Positions 1-9,712 of a DNA stretch of 64,000 nt are shown piece by piece (the stretch's first letter is position 1; each line of letters starts with the position of its first letter). A model generated the notes under the pieces. The model had not been told where the DNA came from. It saw nothing but the letters and a program-made list of their open reading frames with translations, and did not search any database. The DNA is from Aradus depressus (Eukaryota; Arthropoda; Insecta; Hemiptera; Aradidae). The stretch spans positions 45,914,136 to 45,978,135 of the forward strand of contig OY759220.1 of NCBI GenBank assembly GCA_963662175.1. The letters run 5' to 3'. The translations under genes were made by a program, and so were the position numbers.

Positions 1-118
1 TCTGGTTTATTCACCTAGAACAGGTATCTTAACGAGTAGCTGACATCGTACAAACTCGGGAATCGAACCCTCAACCTTGAGCTCAGTAGAGCAGCATGAT
101 ACCTCTGAACTATCAGGA
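1..118 (-). mobile_element. SINE-A copy, cut by window edge and internally deleted
   Basis: Antisense SINE-A. The body (TTCACCTAGA, AACGAGTA, GACATCGTACA) jumps directly to the tRNA-like head (ATCGAACCCTCAACCTTGAGCTCA), so the central GGACGGCGTGC block is missing. The 3' tail lies outside the window. Confidence 0.75.
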
Positions 119-189
119 CAGGAAGCAGATTCTCTTTGGGGGGTTGACCATAGTTAAGGACACAGGGCCCCATCCTTACTTATTTAAGT

Positions 190-890
190 ACCTAATTAAA
201 ACGTTTTTGTTTTTTCTCTCTCTGAAACCTATCTACCGATTTGGTTGAAAATCAATAAGTTACTCGGGGACATCTGAACGGCCAGGTTCCCCCGAGAGGC
301 ACTGGTTACTCAGGGTCCTCTGAACGGTCAGGTTCTCCCGAGAAGTACTGGTTACTCAGGGTCCTCTGAACGGTCAGGTTCCCCCGAGAGGTACTGGTTA
401 CTCAGGGACATCTGAACGGTCAGCTTCCCGCGAGAGGCACTGGTTACTCGGGGACATCTGAACGGCCAGGTTCCCCCGAGAGGCACTGGTTACTCAGGGT
501 CCTCTGAACGGTCAGGTTCTCCCGAGAAGTACTGGTTACTCAGGGACATCTGAACGGTCAGCTTCCCGCGAGAGGCACTGGTTACTCGGGGACATCTGAA
601 CGGCCAGGTTCCCCCGAGAGGCACTGGTTACTCAGGGTCCTCTGAACGGTCAGGTTCTCCCGAGAAGTACTGGTTACTCAGGGTCCTCTGAACGGTCAGG
701 TTCCCCCGAGAGGTACTGGTTACTCAGGGACATCTGAACGGTCAGCTTCCCGCGAGAGGCACTGTTTACTCATATAACATTTCGTGTCGATACATTCGTT
801 CTATCAAGAGTAATCTTATCCACAGACGCACACTTGAAATTCCGGTGATAAACGCAATGTCGATTTTTTTCTAAGCGATTACAGAACTTC
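190..890 (-). repeat. Rep-A copy interrupted by a 46-bp array
   Basis: The left part ends in the Rep-A phrase GGTTGAAAATCAATA and the right part resumes at ATAACATTTCGTGTCGATAC and runs to a degraded GATTACAGAACTTCCC terminus. The array at 260-765 replaces the short stretch normally found between these two phrases. Confidence 0.7.
260..765. repeat. Minisatellite, 11 x 46 bp, higher-order ABCD structure
   Basis: Eleven units of exactly 46 bp in four variants in the order A-B-C-D, A-B-D, A-B-C-D. Units of the same variant appear identical to one another, while different variants differ at several sites. This is the signature of a four-unit (184-bp) higher-order repeat with one C unit lost. Each unit has inverted CTCGGGG / CCCCGAG (or close) flanking CTGAACGGTCAG, so it can fold into a stem-loop. 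Confidence 0.95.
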
Positions 891-1392
891 CCCGAAAATT
901 CGTAAGCTGGGAAAATAATAAAAGACCCAACATTAGAAAGTAGACTAATAGAGAGAGACAAAAGCCGAACGTCGTGTGGGAGGACTTATCCAGGATAAGC
1001 GACTTAACCCAGCGACTCCCACCCTTTAGAGATAATGTGAAGAGGACTTAGTTTAAAAAGCCAAATGAAAGAGAGGAAGCGTCGTGTATTCGTTAAGCAA
1101 GAAGCAAAGCAAGCGAAACTGTTGGAGGTAGCAGAGAGCTCGTGACAGATACACCAGAGTACAGTCTCAAGTCAGACCACTTACCACACAGCCCGCCCAC
1201 GAAAATAGCACACCTTATCATTCATTCTAGTCAAATAGCAAGCAACAAAGATCCGTTTGCATAAGAGACAGCATCACACCTCCTTTCATCACTAGTGTTA
1301 AGTCATTTTTATATTAATGATTCCCAATGTTTTTGTTTTTTTGACTAAGATTCCCTTTTGAAAGCTAATATGACAGGGAAAGTTGTCTCTCA
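891..1392. other. No recognisable feature
   Basis: Mixed-composition sequence. I see no open frame of note and no match to the repeat families of this window. Confidence 0.5.
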
Positions 1393-1885
1393 CACATTGT
1401 ACATCGGTTATACAAGGTATAGAGGAAGTTATGTAATCGGTCAAAAATTCGATGTTGAGTTTTCAACAGAATTTTATGTTTACCGATTCCCAGTATTCAA
1501 AAATGAATACGTGGAATCAAGTTATCATCTGTTGACTTTCAACAGAAAGGAGACCTAGATCATTGGAAATCTCAATGAGTACTGGGGAAGTACACTACTA
1601 GAGATGCACCGACCGGGAAATATTTCGGAAAGTCAATGACATTGTAGAAAAATTAACATTCACTGATGACATAACCAGTCAAATTTCAGGGATATCTACT
1701 GAGGGGAGGGGGGAGTTCCGGGGAGGGGGCTCAGTTCAAAATCCCAATAACTGCCGATGTAATGAATTTATCAACATCAAATTTCGTATTTAAAATTAAA
1801 ATCCACTGAGAACATAATCTGTCAAATTTCAGCGATAACGGCTAAAGGTAGGGGGGAGCTCAATTCAAAAATCCCAATAACTGTT
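1393..1885 (+). repeat. Two degraded Rep-A pieces
   Basis: The first piece (1393-1610) begins at GGTATAGAGGAAGTTATG, runs through GTCAAAAATTCGATGTTGAG and jumps to the 3' terminus (TACTGGGGAAGTACACTACT). The second (about 1640-1885) holds two internal ~145-bp units with AATAACTGCCGATGTAATG and AATAACTGTTC. Confidence 0.7.
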
Positions 1886-2192
1886 CACAATTTTGTGACG
1901 TCACACACTCTATTTTTTTATTTAGCCTTTAAGAATACTACATATGAAATTTCATGACAATCCGACCATTAATTAATAAGTTAGCACTATTTTTATGCTT
2001 AGCCCCCCCCCCCCCCCCCTTACGATCCCCCCTGCCGTTCGAAATTTTGGGACACCACATAGCCCATTATTCAATCGGGCTCGAAAGGATGCTGCATGTG
2101 AAGTTTCATTCAAATCCGTCCAGCCGTTTGTGCGTGATGCTGCAACAAACATACTAACAAACCCCGTTTCAGCTTTATTAATATAGATATAT
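1886..2192 (+). repeat. Rep-D-like TE terminus with C17 tract
   Basis: Contains ATGAAATTTCATGACAATCC, then near the end TCCGTCCAGCCGTTTGTGCG and TTTCAGCTTTATTAATATAG. This matches the end of the element at 51404-51800 (AATCCATCAAGCCGTTTGTG and TTTCAGCTTTATATATG). A run of 17 C lies at 2003-2019. Such ends are common in arthropod TEs, and I cannot assign a clade. Confidence 0.5.
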
Positions 2193-2300
2193 TTTGTGAA
2201 ACGGACAATATTTAAAAAATCATACGTTTTTCTTCTTCTTATTTTTTATTAAGTGTGTCACAATATCCCTGCAGAAAATGTTAAGTATCATTTTGTAGAT
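2193..2300 (+). repeat. Rep-C family II fragment without its ribozyme-like core
   Basis: Shares GTGAAACGGACAATATTTAA, CATACGTTTTTCTTC and TGTGTCACAATATCCCTGC with the sequence at 46925-47015. The part upstream, which carries the hammerhead-like motif in other copies, is absent here. Confidence 0.6.
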
Positions 2301-2307
2301 AGTTCAG

Positions 2308-2546
2308 AGACCGCCGGTAGTTCAGTGGTTTGCGTGCTTGCTTACTGAGCTCAAGATCTCGGGAAAAAACTTCGAGCACGCCGTCCCTCGGATGGGACTT
2401 AAAGCGATGGTCTTAATCCGGTACTATGTCAAGTACTATAGTAGAGTCAGACTCAGGTCCACAAGAGCGACGAAAGAGAGCTCTGGTATTTGGCGATATG
2501 AACTCGTCATTGAAGCCCGGGCATGAGTAATAATAACTAACTAAAT
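2308..2546 (+). mobile_element. SINE-A copy
   Basis: The head CGCCGGTAGTTCAGTGGTTTG retains the box A region, but the box B region is deleted. The body GCCGTCCCTCGGATGGGAC and 3' end AAGCCCGGGCATGAGTAATA are present. The tail is of the AACTAACTAA type. Confidence 0.85.
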
Positions 2547-2559
2547 ATGTACTAAATTG

Positions 2560-2665
2560 CAGATTTATTTTCAGCCAAGTTGGTAAATTGGTTGCAGAGA
2601 GAGAGTGGAAACTTATTTGATTAATTCAGTCTAGGGAAGTAGATTGCCGGTGATGGACGAAGGTA
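2560..2665 (+). repeat. Rep-A 3' end
   Basis: Only the last ~100 bp: GGTAAATTGGTTGCAGAGAG, then TTGATTAATTCAGTCTAGGG and AAGTAGATTGCCGGTGATGG. Confidence 0.7.
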
Positions 2666-2880
2666 AGGATGATACGAAAGGAAAGTGGCAGAGCGGCGGA
2701 GGAGGGGAACCCACCCCACTCCAGGTGGTTCTTGGAGGCAGACGACGGCGCGGAAGACATGGCAGTTCAGTCAGTCTCCGGTATGAGGCTAGCGTTAGAT
2801 GGGGGCTTGCCGCGGGCCGGCGGGAAGGCCTTCGAGGGCTTCTTTCGATATCGTAGGATGCATCTACCCAAAAGGTTAGT
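2666..2880. other. Local GC-rich island, unassigned
   Basis: About 200 bp with a clearly higher G+C than its surroundings, following a Rep-A end. Two frames stay open for about 70 codons, but the translations are rich in G, R and S and match nothing I recognise. It may be a scrap of a GC-rich mobile element. Confidence 0.35.
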
Positions 2881-2957
2881 TATTATATCTACCACATGAT
2901 GGCTCTGTCTGTCAAATCGACCATGTTATACTATTTAAATCGGTAATTCTTTCTATT

Positions 2958-3178
2958 ACTTCCAGCGGTACAGAGTATAGGGGAAGTTACGTAATCGTCA
3001 GAAATTCAGTGTTTCCACCAGAACATGTTTTCGATCCTCCTGGATTCTAAAAAGAGAGAACAAAAAATCTTTGCTGTGAACACAATAACTCTCGATAGAT
3101 TGATTACATCGACACACAATTTTAAATTTGTGTCAGGAATCCCATACAGACAACATCTATTAATTTTCAGCCGTGATT
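2958..3178 (+). repeat. Rep-A 5' half
   Basis: Starts at GCGGTACAGAGTATAGGGGA with the 5' hairpin region, passes ACACAATAACTCTCGATAGA and ends around TTAATTTTCAGCCGTG. The second and third internal repeats and the 3' end are missing. Confidence 0.75.
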
Positions 3179-3348
3179 TTTTTTTGTTTATTTGTGTTCA
3201 GGTTCATAGCATTTTTTGACCAATTTCGTAGCACTAACTAACAAAAGTGAAATTTAATTATAGTATTCAATTTTCGGGAATTATATTGATTGATTGTGCA
3301 CTAAATTAATGTTGTTATTATGTATACAAAATATGTGAGGAGCGCCTG

Positions 3349-3657
3349 TTAGTTATTATGACTCATGCCCGGGCTTTAACTACAAGGTCATATCGCCTAC
3401 CACCAGAGCTCTCTTTCGTCACTCTGGTGGACTTTACTATGGGAGTTCTAAATTTTGTATATCCTTAATTTTTATTAACCTCGTACTGAGTACCTGACAT
3501 CTTACAACCTCGGGACTATCATTTAACGTCCCATATAAAGGACGGCGTGCTTATTTTTTTTTTTTTACCTCCCAGATAAAATAAACTAAGAGCCTCTGTC
3601 GGGTCTTGAACACGAGGTCTTGAGCTCAGTAAGCAAGCACAGATACCACTAAGCTCC
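3349..3657 (-). mobile_element. SINE-A copy, near full length
   Basis: Reads (antisense) from tail TTAGTTATTATGACTCATGC through ACGTCCC.. AGGACGGCGTGC to the head TTGAGCTCAGTAAGCAAGC and ACCACTAAGCT. A T12 tract sits before CCTCCCAGATAAAATAAAC. The outermost head bases are lost. Confidence 0.85.
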
Positions 3658-3779
3658 ATTTTGAGGGTATTACATTCAGAACCTGACCTTTTAATATAAT
3701 ATCTAGATTAGTTTTTAGCTTTTTTAAAACTAAATCTAAGCTTTTTTTCAAGTGAGCACTCCGCGACTCTATCTTTCTG

Positions 3780-3960
3780 CGTGTCAATACATTCATTATA
3801 ACGGCAGTTTTTCCAGTTTTTCTGTTAAACCTCCCCTCCAATCCCCCCTTCCCTTCGACAGATCTGACTGAATATAATAGGTATTGTCCTTAGAGGGTTC
3901 TGGATTTACATATAAAATTTCATGACGATACATTCATTCTGTCGGAAGTTATCGTGTTCA
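3780..3960 (-). repeat. Rep-A fragment, host of a fold-back insertion
   Basis: Contains TCATTATAACGGCAG, the C-rich TCCCCCCTTCCCTTCG, ATACATTCATTCTGTCGG and GTTATCGTGTTCACAG, where it stops abruptly at the left arm of the fold-back. Confidence 0.7.
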
Positions 3961-3976
3961 CAGTTTTTATTATTTT

Positions 3977-4014
3977 GTGCTAGCCGGCTTTCGAGGTTGC
4001 CCTCATCATCAGTT
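3977..4014 (-). ncRNA. Hammerhead-ribozyme-like core, family III
   Basis: On the minus strand: CTGATGA, one unpaired T, stem GAGG-GCAA-CCTC, GAAA, then self-complementary AGCCGGCT followed by A. Helix I does not pair in this copy, so it is probably inactive. The opposite arm has CTCATGA in place of CTGATGA and is also damaged. Confidence 0.45.
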
Positions 4015-4274
4015 ACTCTGGTAAAATAATTTAAAAAACATAATTTAAAATTTAAAAAAGTGAATAAATAAGATACGATTCTCCAATAAATACACTTTGA
4101 GTTGTGACTCAGAGAGAGCACAGCATTAACAATCTGTCCGCTAATCCATGACATTTTAATTTTAGTTTTATATTTTTTTATTGACGAATTTTATCTTATA
4201 TTAATAATATTAAAAAATTGTAGCTTATCTTTATTAATATTAAAGGGATATATTATAATAAAATATTATCAAGC

Positions 4275-4545
4275 ACTTACTAGCTGGGGTTGCCCAGCTT
4301 TCTTAGGTACGTACTAGCTGTGGTGCCCAGCGGTCCTAGGCACTTAGTAGCTGGGGTGTTTGCCGTTGCAAGGCAGATACTAGCTGTTGTCACAAGCGTT
4401 CTTAAGTATGTACTAGCGAGGATGTCCAGCGATGCTAAACATTTACTAGCTGGGGTGTCCCCCGTTGCAAGACACATCTAGCTGTGGTGCCCAGGGCTCC
4501 CAAACACTAACTAGCTGGGGTGTCTGCCATTGAAGGACTATAAGC
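4275..4545. repeat. 39-bp minisatellite, about 7 diverged units
   Basis: Units with the core TACTAGCTGGGGTG and TGCCCAGCGGTCCTAGGCAC recur every ~39 bp. Because 39 is 13 codons, the minus strand shows an apparent repetitive peptide of about 13 residues per unit. I do not regard it as a gene. Units are diverged, so the array is old. Confidence 0.8.
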
Positions 4546-4665
4546 CTTATTCCATTTGAATAAGTGAAAATTGTAACAACATGAATTGAGTAGGATTCGA
4601 ATGAGAGTTATTAGGAGAAAAGATCAAAGTTCCCCGGGCAACGCCGGGTATTACTGCTACTACTA
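4275..4665 (-). repeat. Rep-D terminus inside the fold-back
   Basis: The minus strand reads GCAGTAATACCCGGCGTTGC followed by CCGGGGAACTTTGA and, further on, GGAATAAGGCTTATAGTC, all shared with 51404-51545. Beyond that point it passes into the 39-bp array. Confidence 0.65.
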
Positions 4666-4889
4666 ATTAATATTTTATCTTAACTTTAAAAAAAATTTTA
4701 TTATATTTTTTTAACTGTTTACCAGACTGTCTCATGACGAGGGCAACCTCGAAAGCCGGCTAGCATAAAATAATTAAATATGTGAGAGGTCACAGACTGC
4801 ATTTTTATTTTGCAACCTGAGAAATAATCAATTCTCAGGATGGACAATCGTCAAACCCTATAGAGTAGGAATGTAAACCTAAAATGAAG

Positions 4890-5172
4890 CAGGTAGCAGA
4901 CATGCCTCCGGAGCTCAAGACCTCGGGTTCGAAGCCCGGCTTAAGCCCTTGGGTTTCTTATCTGGGAGGTAAAAAACCCTTGAGCACGTCGTCCTTCACA
5001 TGGAACGTTAAGCGATAGTCACAAGCCTCTACGATGTCAGGTACTCCCCTCTCTTAGCAAACTAAACCTGAGTAGGCTAAATTCAGGACTTCCATAGTAG
5101 AAAGAGCCCGCTGGTAGTGGACGATATGACCTCGTAGTTAAAGCCCAGGAGTGAGTCACAATAACTAAACCA
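4890..5172 (+). mobile_element. SINE-A copy
   Basis: The outer head is lost, but GGAGCTCAAGACCTCGGGTT and CGAAGCCCGG keep a box B-like core. The body carries CACGTCGTCCTTCACATGG and the end GTGAGTCACAATAACTAAAC. Confidence 0.85.
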
Positions 5173-5339
5173 GAAATGTATCTCTGCTTGATAAAAATAA
5201 GCATCATAAAGACAAAAATAAATAAATAAATTTACATAAGTAATAATAAATTTACAAACCTTCACCATTTTTTTTACAGTAAATACATAGTCTCACACAT
5301 TTCTAGGTACCGACATTTCTTATGGTAATTTGAGCACTG

Positions 5340-5842
5340 TTTACATCTCACTTCCACAGCTGTACGAAGTACTGGGAAAAGTTATGTAACCCTTCTAACG
5401 ACACCTTTTGCTTTTCAGCTAAATCGACCAAAGGGAAGGGGAGATTAAGAGAAGGGTTAACATAAAAACGCTAATAACTGCCCTTGTAATGAATGTATCG
5501 ACACAAAATTTCATATGTAAATTTAAAACCTCATAAGGATGACACTTAATAATTTTCAGCGGAATCGGTAGAAAATTTCATATTTAAAGTGTATAACTTG
5601 TCAAATTTCAGCTATATCGGCTGAAGGGAATGGTGAACAACTCAAAAACCCTAATAACTGCCGATATAATGAATTTATCGATACAAAATTTAGTATGAGG
5701 ATTTAGGAGACCCTATGGAAGTCAACTACTGAATATTAGGGCAAAGGGTCGACTAGTTTTGGAGGGAGGGGCGAAAGGTTGGTAGATTATTTTGTCCTGG
5801 GGAAGTACATTACTGGTGATTCACCGACTACTTTTTATTCTA
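5340..5842 (+). repeat. Rep-A copy with internal deletion near the 5' end
   Basis: CTTCCACAGCTGTACGAAG to GGGGAAGTACATTACTGGTG and ATTCACCGACTAC. The segment between the 5' hairpin and the second internal repeat is missing; three AATAACTGCC-type phrases follow. Confidence 0.85.
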
Positions 5843-6169
5843 GTATTAAACTTTCAAAAATAAATACGTAAAAGCAATCGAAATTTTTATTTCATGAAAC
5901 TGCTACTTTTGATAACAATTTATAATAACCTATTTAATTTGATTAACATTCTTTTGTTGTTCTTTTTATTTGGGTCATGAAGTTTTTTTTAAGTTTCAAT
6001 ACTTTTTAAATTTTTTTAGTTATTTTCAATAGATATTCAAGAAAAAAATCATACCATGAGAGTTATTGTAGTTTCTATTAATTATTGTATCATAATCTGT
6101 GAAGTAAAAAGGATTCACAGTTAATTTTTATTAACATGGGCTATACTTAATAAGAGTGTGTTTATGTAA
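5843..6169. other. AT-rich sequence, nothing seen
   Basis: Homopolymer-rich AT sequence with no repeat match and no open frame of note. Confidence 0.5.
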
Positions 6170-6275
6170 TCTTAATGAATGGTAAGCAGTGAATACGGCG
6201 TATAATAACGGGCCGAGTATATCACCTTGCGTGACTCCCTCCAGTACGCTTTCTGTTCTGAACTTGCAACTTCCT
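6170..6275 (-). pseudogene. LINE reverse transcriptase scrap (jockey-like)
   Basis: The minus-strand translation contains GVTQGDILGPLLYAVFTAYH, preceded by CKFRTESVLE. This corresponds to the conserved GVPQGSVLGPLLY region of jockey-clade reverse transcriptases, with S to D and V to I changes. Only about 35 codons are recognisable and neither side continues, so it is a dead fragment. A homologous scrap, also minus strand, lies at 7211-7300. The intact enzyme would reverse-transcribe LINE RNA at a nicked target site, and the catalytic aspartates are not in the retained piece. Confidence 0.75.
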
Positions 6276-6364
6276 GCAACCTTGGCTTAGAACAGTGGAT
6301 CTTAAATCTGAGAAGTGCACTCCTCCCAGACGAGGGGTGAGTTGTCTCTCACCTGTAAATTGTT

Positions 6365-6551
6365 TCATCCCTATTTAACGCACACAACTCAAAAACTATC
6401 GATGAAATGAATGTATCAACACAGAATTAGGTGTGAGGATGCAGAAAATGAAGTCCCTAAGTAAGATATCTATTGATTTTCAATCAAATTGGTGAAAACA
6501 TAGTTGATTAATCTGGGGATGTACATAGCTAATGATCCACCGACGATTTTT
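6365..6551 (+). repeat. Rep-A 3' part joined head-to-tail to the next copy
   Basis: CTATCGATGAAATGAATGTA to GGGGATGTACATAGCTAATG and ATCCACCGACGA. The T-run that ends it runs straight into the TTACTTCCCCAAC start of the following Rep-A copy. Confidence 0.85.
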
Positions 6552-7090
6552 TTACTTCCCCAACTATATGAAGGATTGGGGAAGTTATGTAATCGATTAA
6601 AATAATTAGATTAAAAAAATCGATCCGGAGTTTTCAACGAAACTTCATGACCCCAGCTTCCAAATATGCAAAAAAGATCTGTATGTGTGTGTGTAACTGT
6701 GAACACGATAACGATAACTCCCGATAGAATGAACGTATCAACACAAAATTTTATATGTGAATTCAGAACCATCTAAAGACGACATATATTGATTTTCAGC
6801 CAAATCGACCAAAGGAAAAGGGGGTTTGGGAGGGGGATTAACAGAAAAACTCTAATAACTGCAGTTAGAATGAATTTATCGACGCAATATTTTATATGTG
6901 TGACCAGAATTTTCAGCCATATCAACCAAATGGAAGGAGGAGATTAGGGGAGAGGCTCAACTGAAAATATCTAATAACTGTCGTTGTAATGAATATATCG
7001 ATAAAAAATTTCATATGTCAATTCAAAACCCCATATGGACATCAATTATGATTTTCAGCGGAATCACCATTTGGGTTTTCTTTCAACGCG
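6552..7090 (+). repeat. Rep-A copy lacking its 3' end
   Basis: Begins TTACTTCCCCAACTATATG, carries GAACACGATAACGATAACTC and three internal repeat units, and ends after GATTTTCAGCGGAATCACC without the CTGGGGAAGTA terminus. Confidence 0.85.
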
Positions 7091-7210
7091 ACTACCTTAT
7101 TATTTGAATGTTGGCAAAAAATGTTTTTTTATTTTAAATAAGAGGGGGGCCTCAGAATCAGATTGCGCTCGGGGGCCTGTTTATTCAATCGCTGAAAATG
7201 AATAATAATA

Positions 7211-7300
7211 ATAAGATATTGCGGTGAAGATAAGGTATAAGAACGGGCGGGGTATATCACCTTGCGTGACTCCCTGCACAAGTTGAACTTCCTTGAACCC
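7211..7300 (-). pseudogene. LINE reverse transcriptase scrap (jockey-like)
   Basis: The minus strand translates as KEVQLVQGVTQGD then IPRPFLYLIFTAIS, the same conserved region as the fragment at 6170-6275 (nucleotide matches include ATATCACCTTGCGTGACTCC). LGPLLY has become PRPFLY here, so the copy is degraded. About 28 codons remain. Both scraps appear to come from one jockey-like family, and both lie next to Rep-A sequence. Confidence 0.7.
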
Positions 7301-7458
7301 CAGCTAAGGACGTCTGCAGTACGCCGCTACAGAAGGCCTGCCGCCATATAACGGATCCTGTACTGTCTGTCACGTGTGGCGGTGAGATTTGTGCCCTTCA
7401 TGTCTTCTGCTTAGGGCGGTTCTACTTTATACTGAATATGGATTTAGCATCTCTGGTA

Positions 7459-8519
7459 AAAGAAAAAAAAGTCGTCAGTGAATCACAGGCCATGTACATC
7501 CCCAGAACGAATTAATTGATTATCGTTTCGTAGTCTACCGTTGGTGCTAATATTCAGATGATGTCCTCATGGGGTTGACGTCATACATATAAAGTTTTGT
7601 GTCGTTACATTCACTCTATCTATCGGCCGTTATTACAGTTTTTCTGTTAAGCCTCTCCCTTCCCAACAGACACACACACACACATACAGACCTTTTTATT
7701 TTCATATTTCGAAACTGGAGGTCGGGAATTTTAAAATTCCGTTGAAAACTCCGCATCAAATTTTTGACCGTGTGATAATAAAAAAAAAATGTTTAAAAAG
7801 ATTTAAGTGTTAAATGTTGAATTTAAATAAATGATAAATAAATACAAATATTATATGATTTATAATAATGAAATAATAATAATTAAATAAACAATAAGCA
7901 TTACCACATTTCCTGTAGTTTGATCTCTTCATTTTCTAAATTTTGATTTCTACAGTAGTTTTTTGAGGAGGGCCCTAAAAAAGTATCAAAAGTTCAAGAC
8001 GTGCAATTTTGAAGAAAGTGCTTTATTTTCTTAAATCTACATTATTAAAATTAAAAACTAAACATTGAAACAAACAAAAATTGAAAAAAAAAATCTTGAA
8101 AACTAAATTTTTAACACTAATTCAATTTTTTTGTTTTATATTTTGGACCTTTCTCTAAATTTAAGTTATATATATCTGGGCATATATCCTGTACATATAA
8201 ACAAATAAAAGTACCTTCTTTTTGGATCAGTTTCACCGTCAATACACCTCTATTTAGTTCATTTCAACATACGCCTAAACACCACTCTACATCTTCACTC
8301 AGACCGCCGCCATAGCACCCAGGCCTCCACTCTCTCTACACACACTAAAAACATTTTTTTTTGGTTTTACTGGCATTTGTCTTAAAAGAAATGGTTTCTT
8401 TCTATATAAAAATAATTATATAAATAATATTTTAATGTTTATAATTTTATCTTTTCAATGTGTGTATTATTTTTATATATCACAACTCCCTATAAGGTTG
8501 GTATACCTGGGGAAGTAAT
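7459..8519 (-). repeat. Rep-A copy split by a Rep-B insertion
   Basis: The left part (7459-7770) runs from AAGTCGTCAGTGAATCACAG through TTTTGACCGTG. The right end (about 8486-8519) has TATAAGG...ATACCTGGGGAAGTAA. Rep-B fills the gap. Confidence 0.75.
7770..8485 (+). mobile_element. Rep-B copy 1
   Basis: The ends are imperfect inverted repeats: TGTGATAATAAAAA at left and TTTTTATATATCACAA at right. The AT-rich left third is followed by CATTTCCTGTAG...GATTTCTACAGTAG (a small inverted repeat), GCATATATCCTGTACATATA and a pyrimidine-rich right part with CTCTCTACACACACTAAAAA. It has no coding capacity and looks like a non-autonomous DNA transposon, superfamily unknown. Confidence 0.65.
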
Positions 8520-9060
8520 ATTGATTAAGTGTCATTTATATATTATAGAATCGATGTTTCCAATCCAAAATCGTATATGTTTTAAGATAAATAAAATATC
8601 GAAGCTTTATGTTTAAATAAGAAAAATGATTGTATTTAATCAAAATTTGCTCGTTACAGAAACTATTTATTTCCTTCTGCAGGACCTAAATCTAAATATG
8701 TTCCTTTAAAATATCCTCATGCAAAATATTGGTATTATATCCTCAATAGTTGCCAAGAAATCAGGGGGATAGAAAGACAGATAGAAGAGAAACAGGTTTG
8801 CGGAGCTCTTACCGACCGGGTGAGTATATAGGCTGTTCTTACTTAAATCCGCTAAAAGTCATAAATGCCGACCCAAAAATTTTTTTATGAGTACCCCCGT
8901 AGTCAGTACTTGAGCAGAATTGTAAACATATTCAGATTGGGAGGTAAGTAAACTATCATTCTAGGTAAACATGTCAGAGAGGAGTCAGTCTATTGAATTA
9001 TTCATAGCAACAAACGGGTAACGCAAACATCGGCTGACTTTAACTCTTCTCCTTTCGCCT
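8520..9060. other. No recognisable feature
   Basis: AT-rich to mixed sequence with no match to the families described here. Confidence 0.5.
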
Positions 9061-9663
9061 TTTACTTCCAACCTGTACGAAGTATAGGGGCAGTTATGTA
9101 ATCGGTCAAAAATTGGATGCGGAGCTTTCAACGGAATTTCATGTTTTTCGACCACCAGGTTCCAAAAATGAAAACAAAAGTTTCCAGTTAGAATGAATGT
9201 ATCGAGACGAAATATTATAGGTGAATCCATAACCCTCTAACAACGACACCTATTGATTTTCAGCCAAATCAACCAAAGGGAAAGAGATGAGTAGGGGGGG
9301 GGGGGGGGGGGGGGGGGGAAGCTTAACACAAATACTCTAATAACTGCTGTGGTAATGAATGTACGAGTATTGGCACAAAATTTCATATGGGAATTCAAAA
9401 CCCCATAAGGACAACATGTTAATTTTCAGCAGAATCGGTGGATGGGAAGGGGCGATTCAGAAGAGGGAGTCCGATTACTGATGAATTTATCGATATGAAA
9501 TTTCACAATTGATATCAGAATGTTTGAGGATTCGAACGGCACTACGTAAGTCAAATATTGAATTTTAGCTAAAATTGTCAATTGGCTTTGGAGGGAGAGC
9601 GAAAAACTAATTGATTAATCCTTTCTGGGGAAGTACATAGCCGATGATTCATCGACGATTTTT
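9061..9663 (+). repeat. Rep-A copy, near full length, with G25 tract
   Basis: ACTTCCAACCTGTACGAAGT to GGGGAAGTACATAGCCGATG and ATTCATCGACGA. A 25-G run (9294-9318) sits where the consensus has only a short G stretch after AAAGGGAAAG. Confidence 0.9.
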
Positions 9664-9712
9664 GGATTCAGAGGGTCGAAAAACATAAAATTTTGATGAA
9701 AATTCGGTCTCA
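9661..9712 (-). repeat. Rep-A fragment abutting the previous copy
   Basis: TTGGATTCAGAGGGTCGAAA and AACATAAAATTTTGATGAAA is Rep-A in the opposite orientation, directly joined to the 3' end of the copy at 9061-9663. Confidence 0.6.

Larger units (their letters stand above)
3961..4800. repeat. Rep-C family III fold-back with hammerhead-like arms
   Basis: Inverted arms of about 70 bp at 3965-4040 and 4725-4795 share TTTCGAGGTTGCCCTC / GAGGGCAACCTCGAAA and neighbouring sequence. About 690 bp lie between them, including Rep-D sequence and a 39-bp minisatellite. A lone arm of this family lies at 30105-30200. Resembles the inverted-repeat ends of Penelope-like retroelements, but no protein remains to test that. 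Confidence 0.6.

Noticed and set aside
255..765. 46-bp array as a CRISPR array
   Set aside because: The repeats are contiguous with no unique spacers, and the window is eukaryotic.
4280..4481. Open frames of about 65 codons on both strands in the 39-bp array
   Set aside because: The period is a multiple of three, so frames stay open without selection. The units are diverged noncoding sequence.
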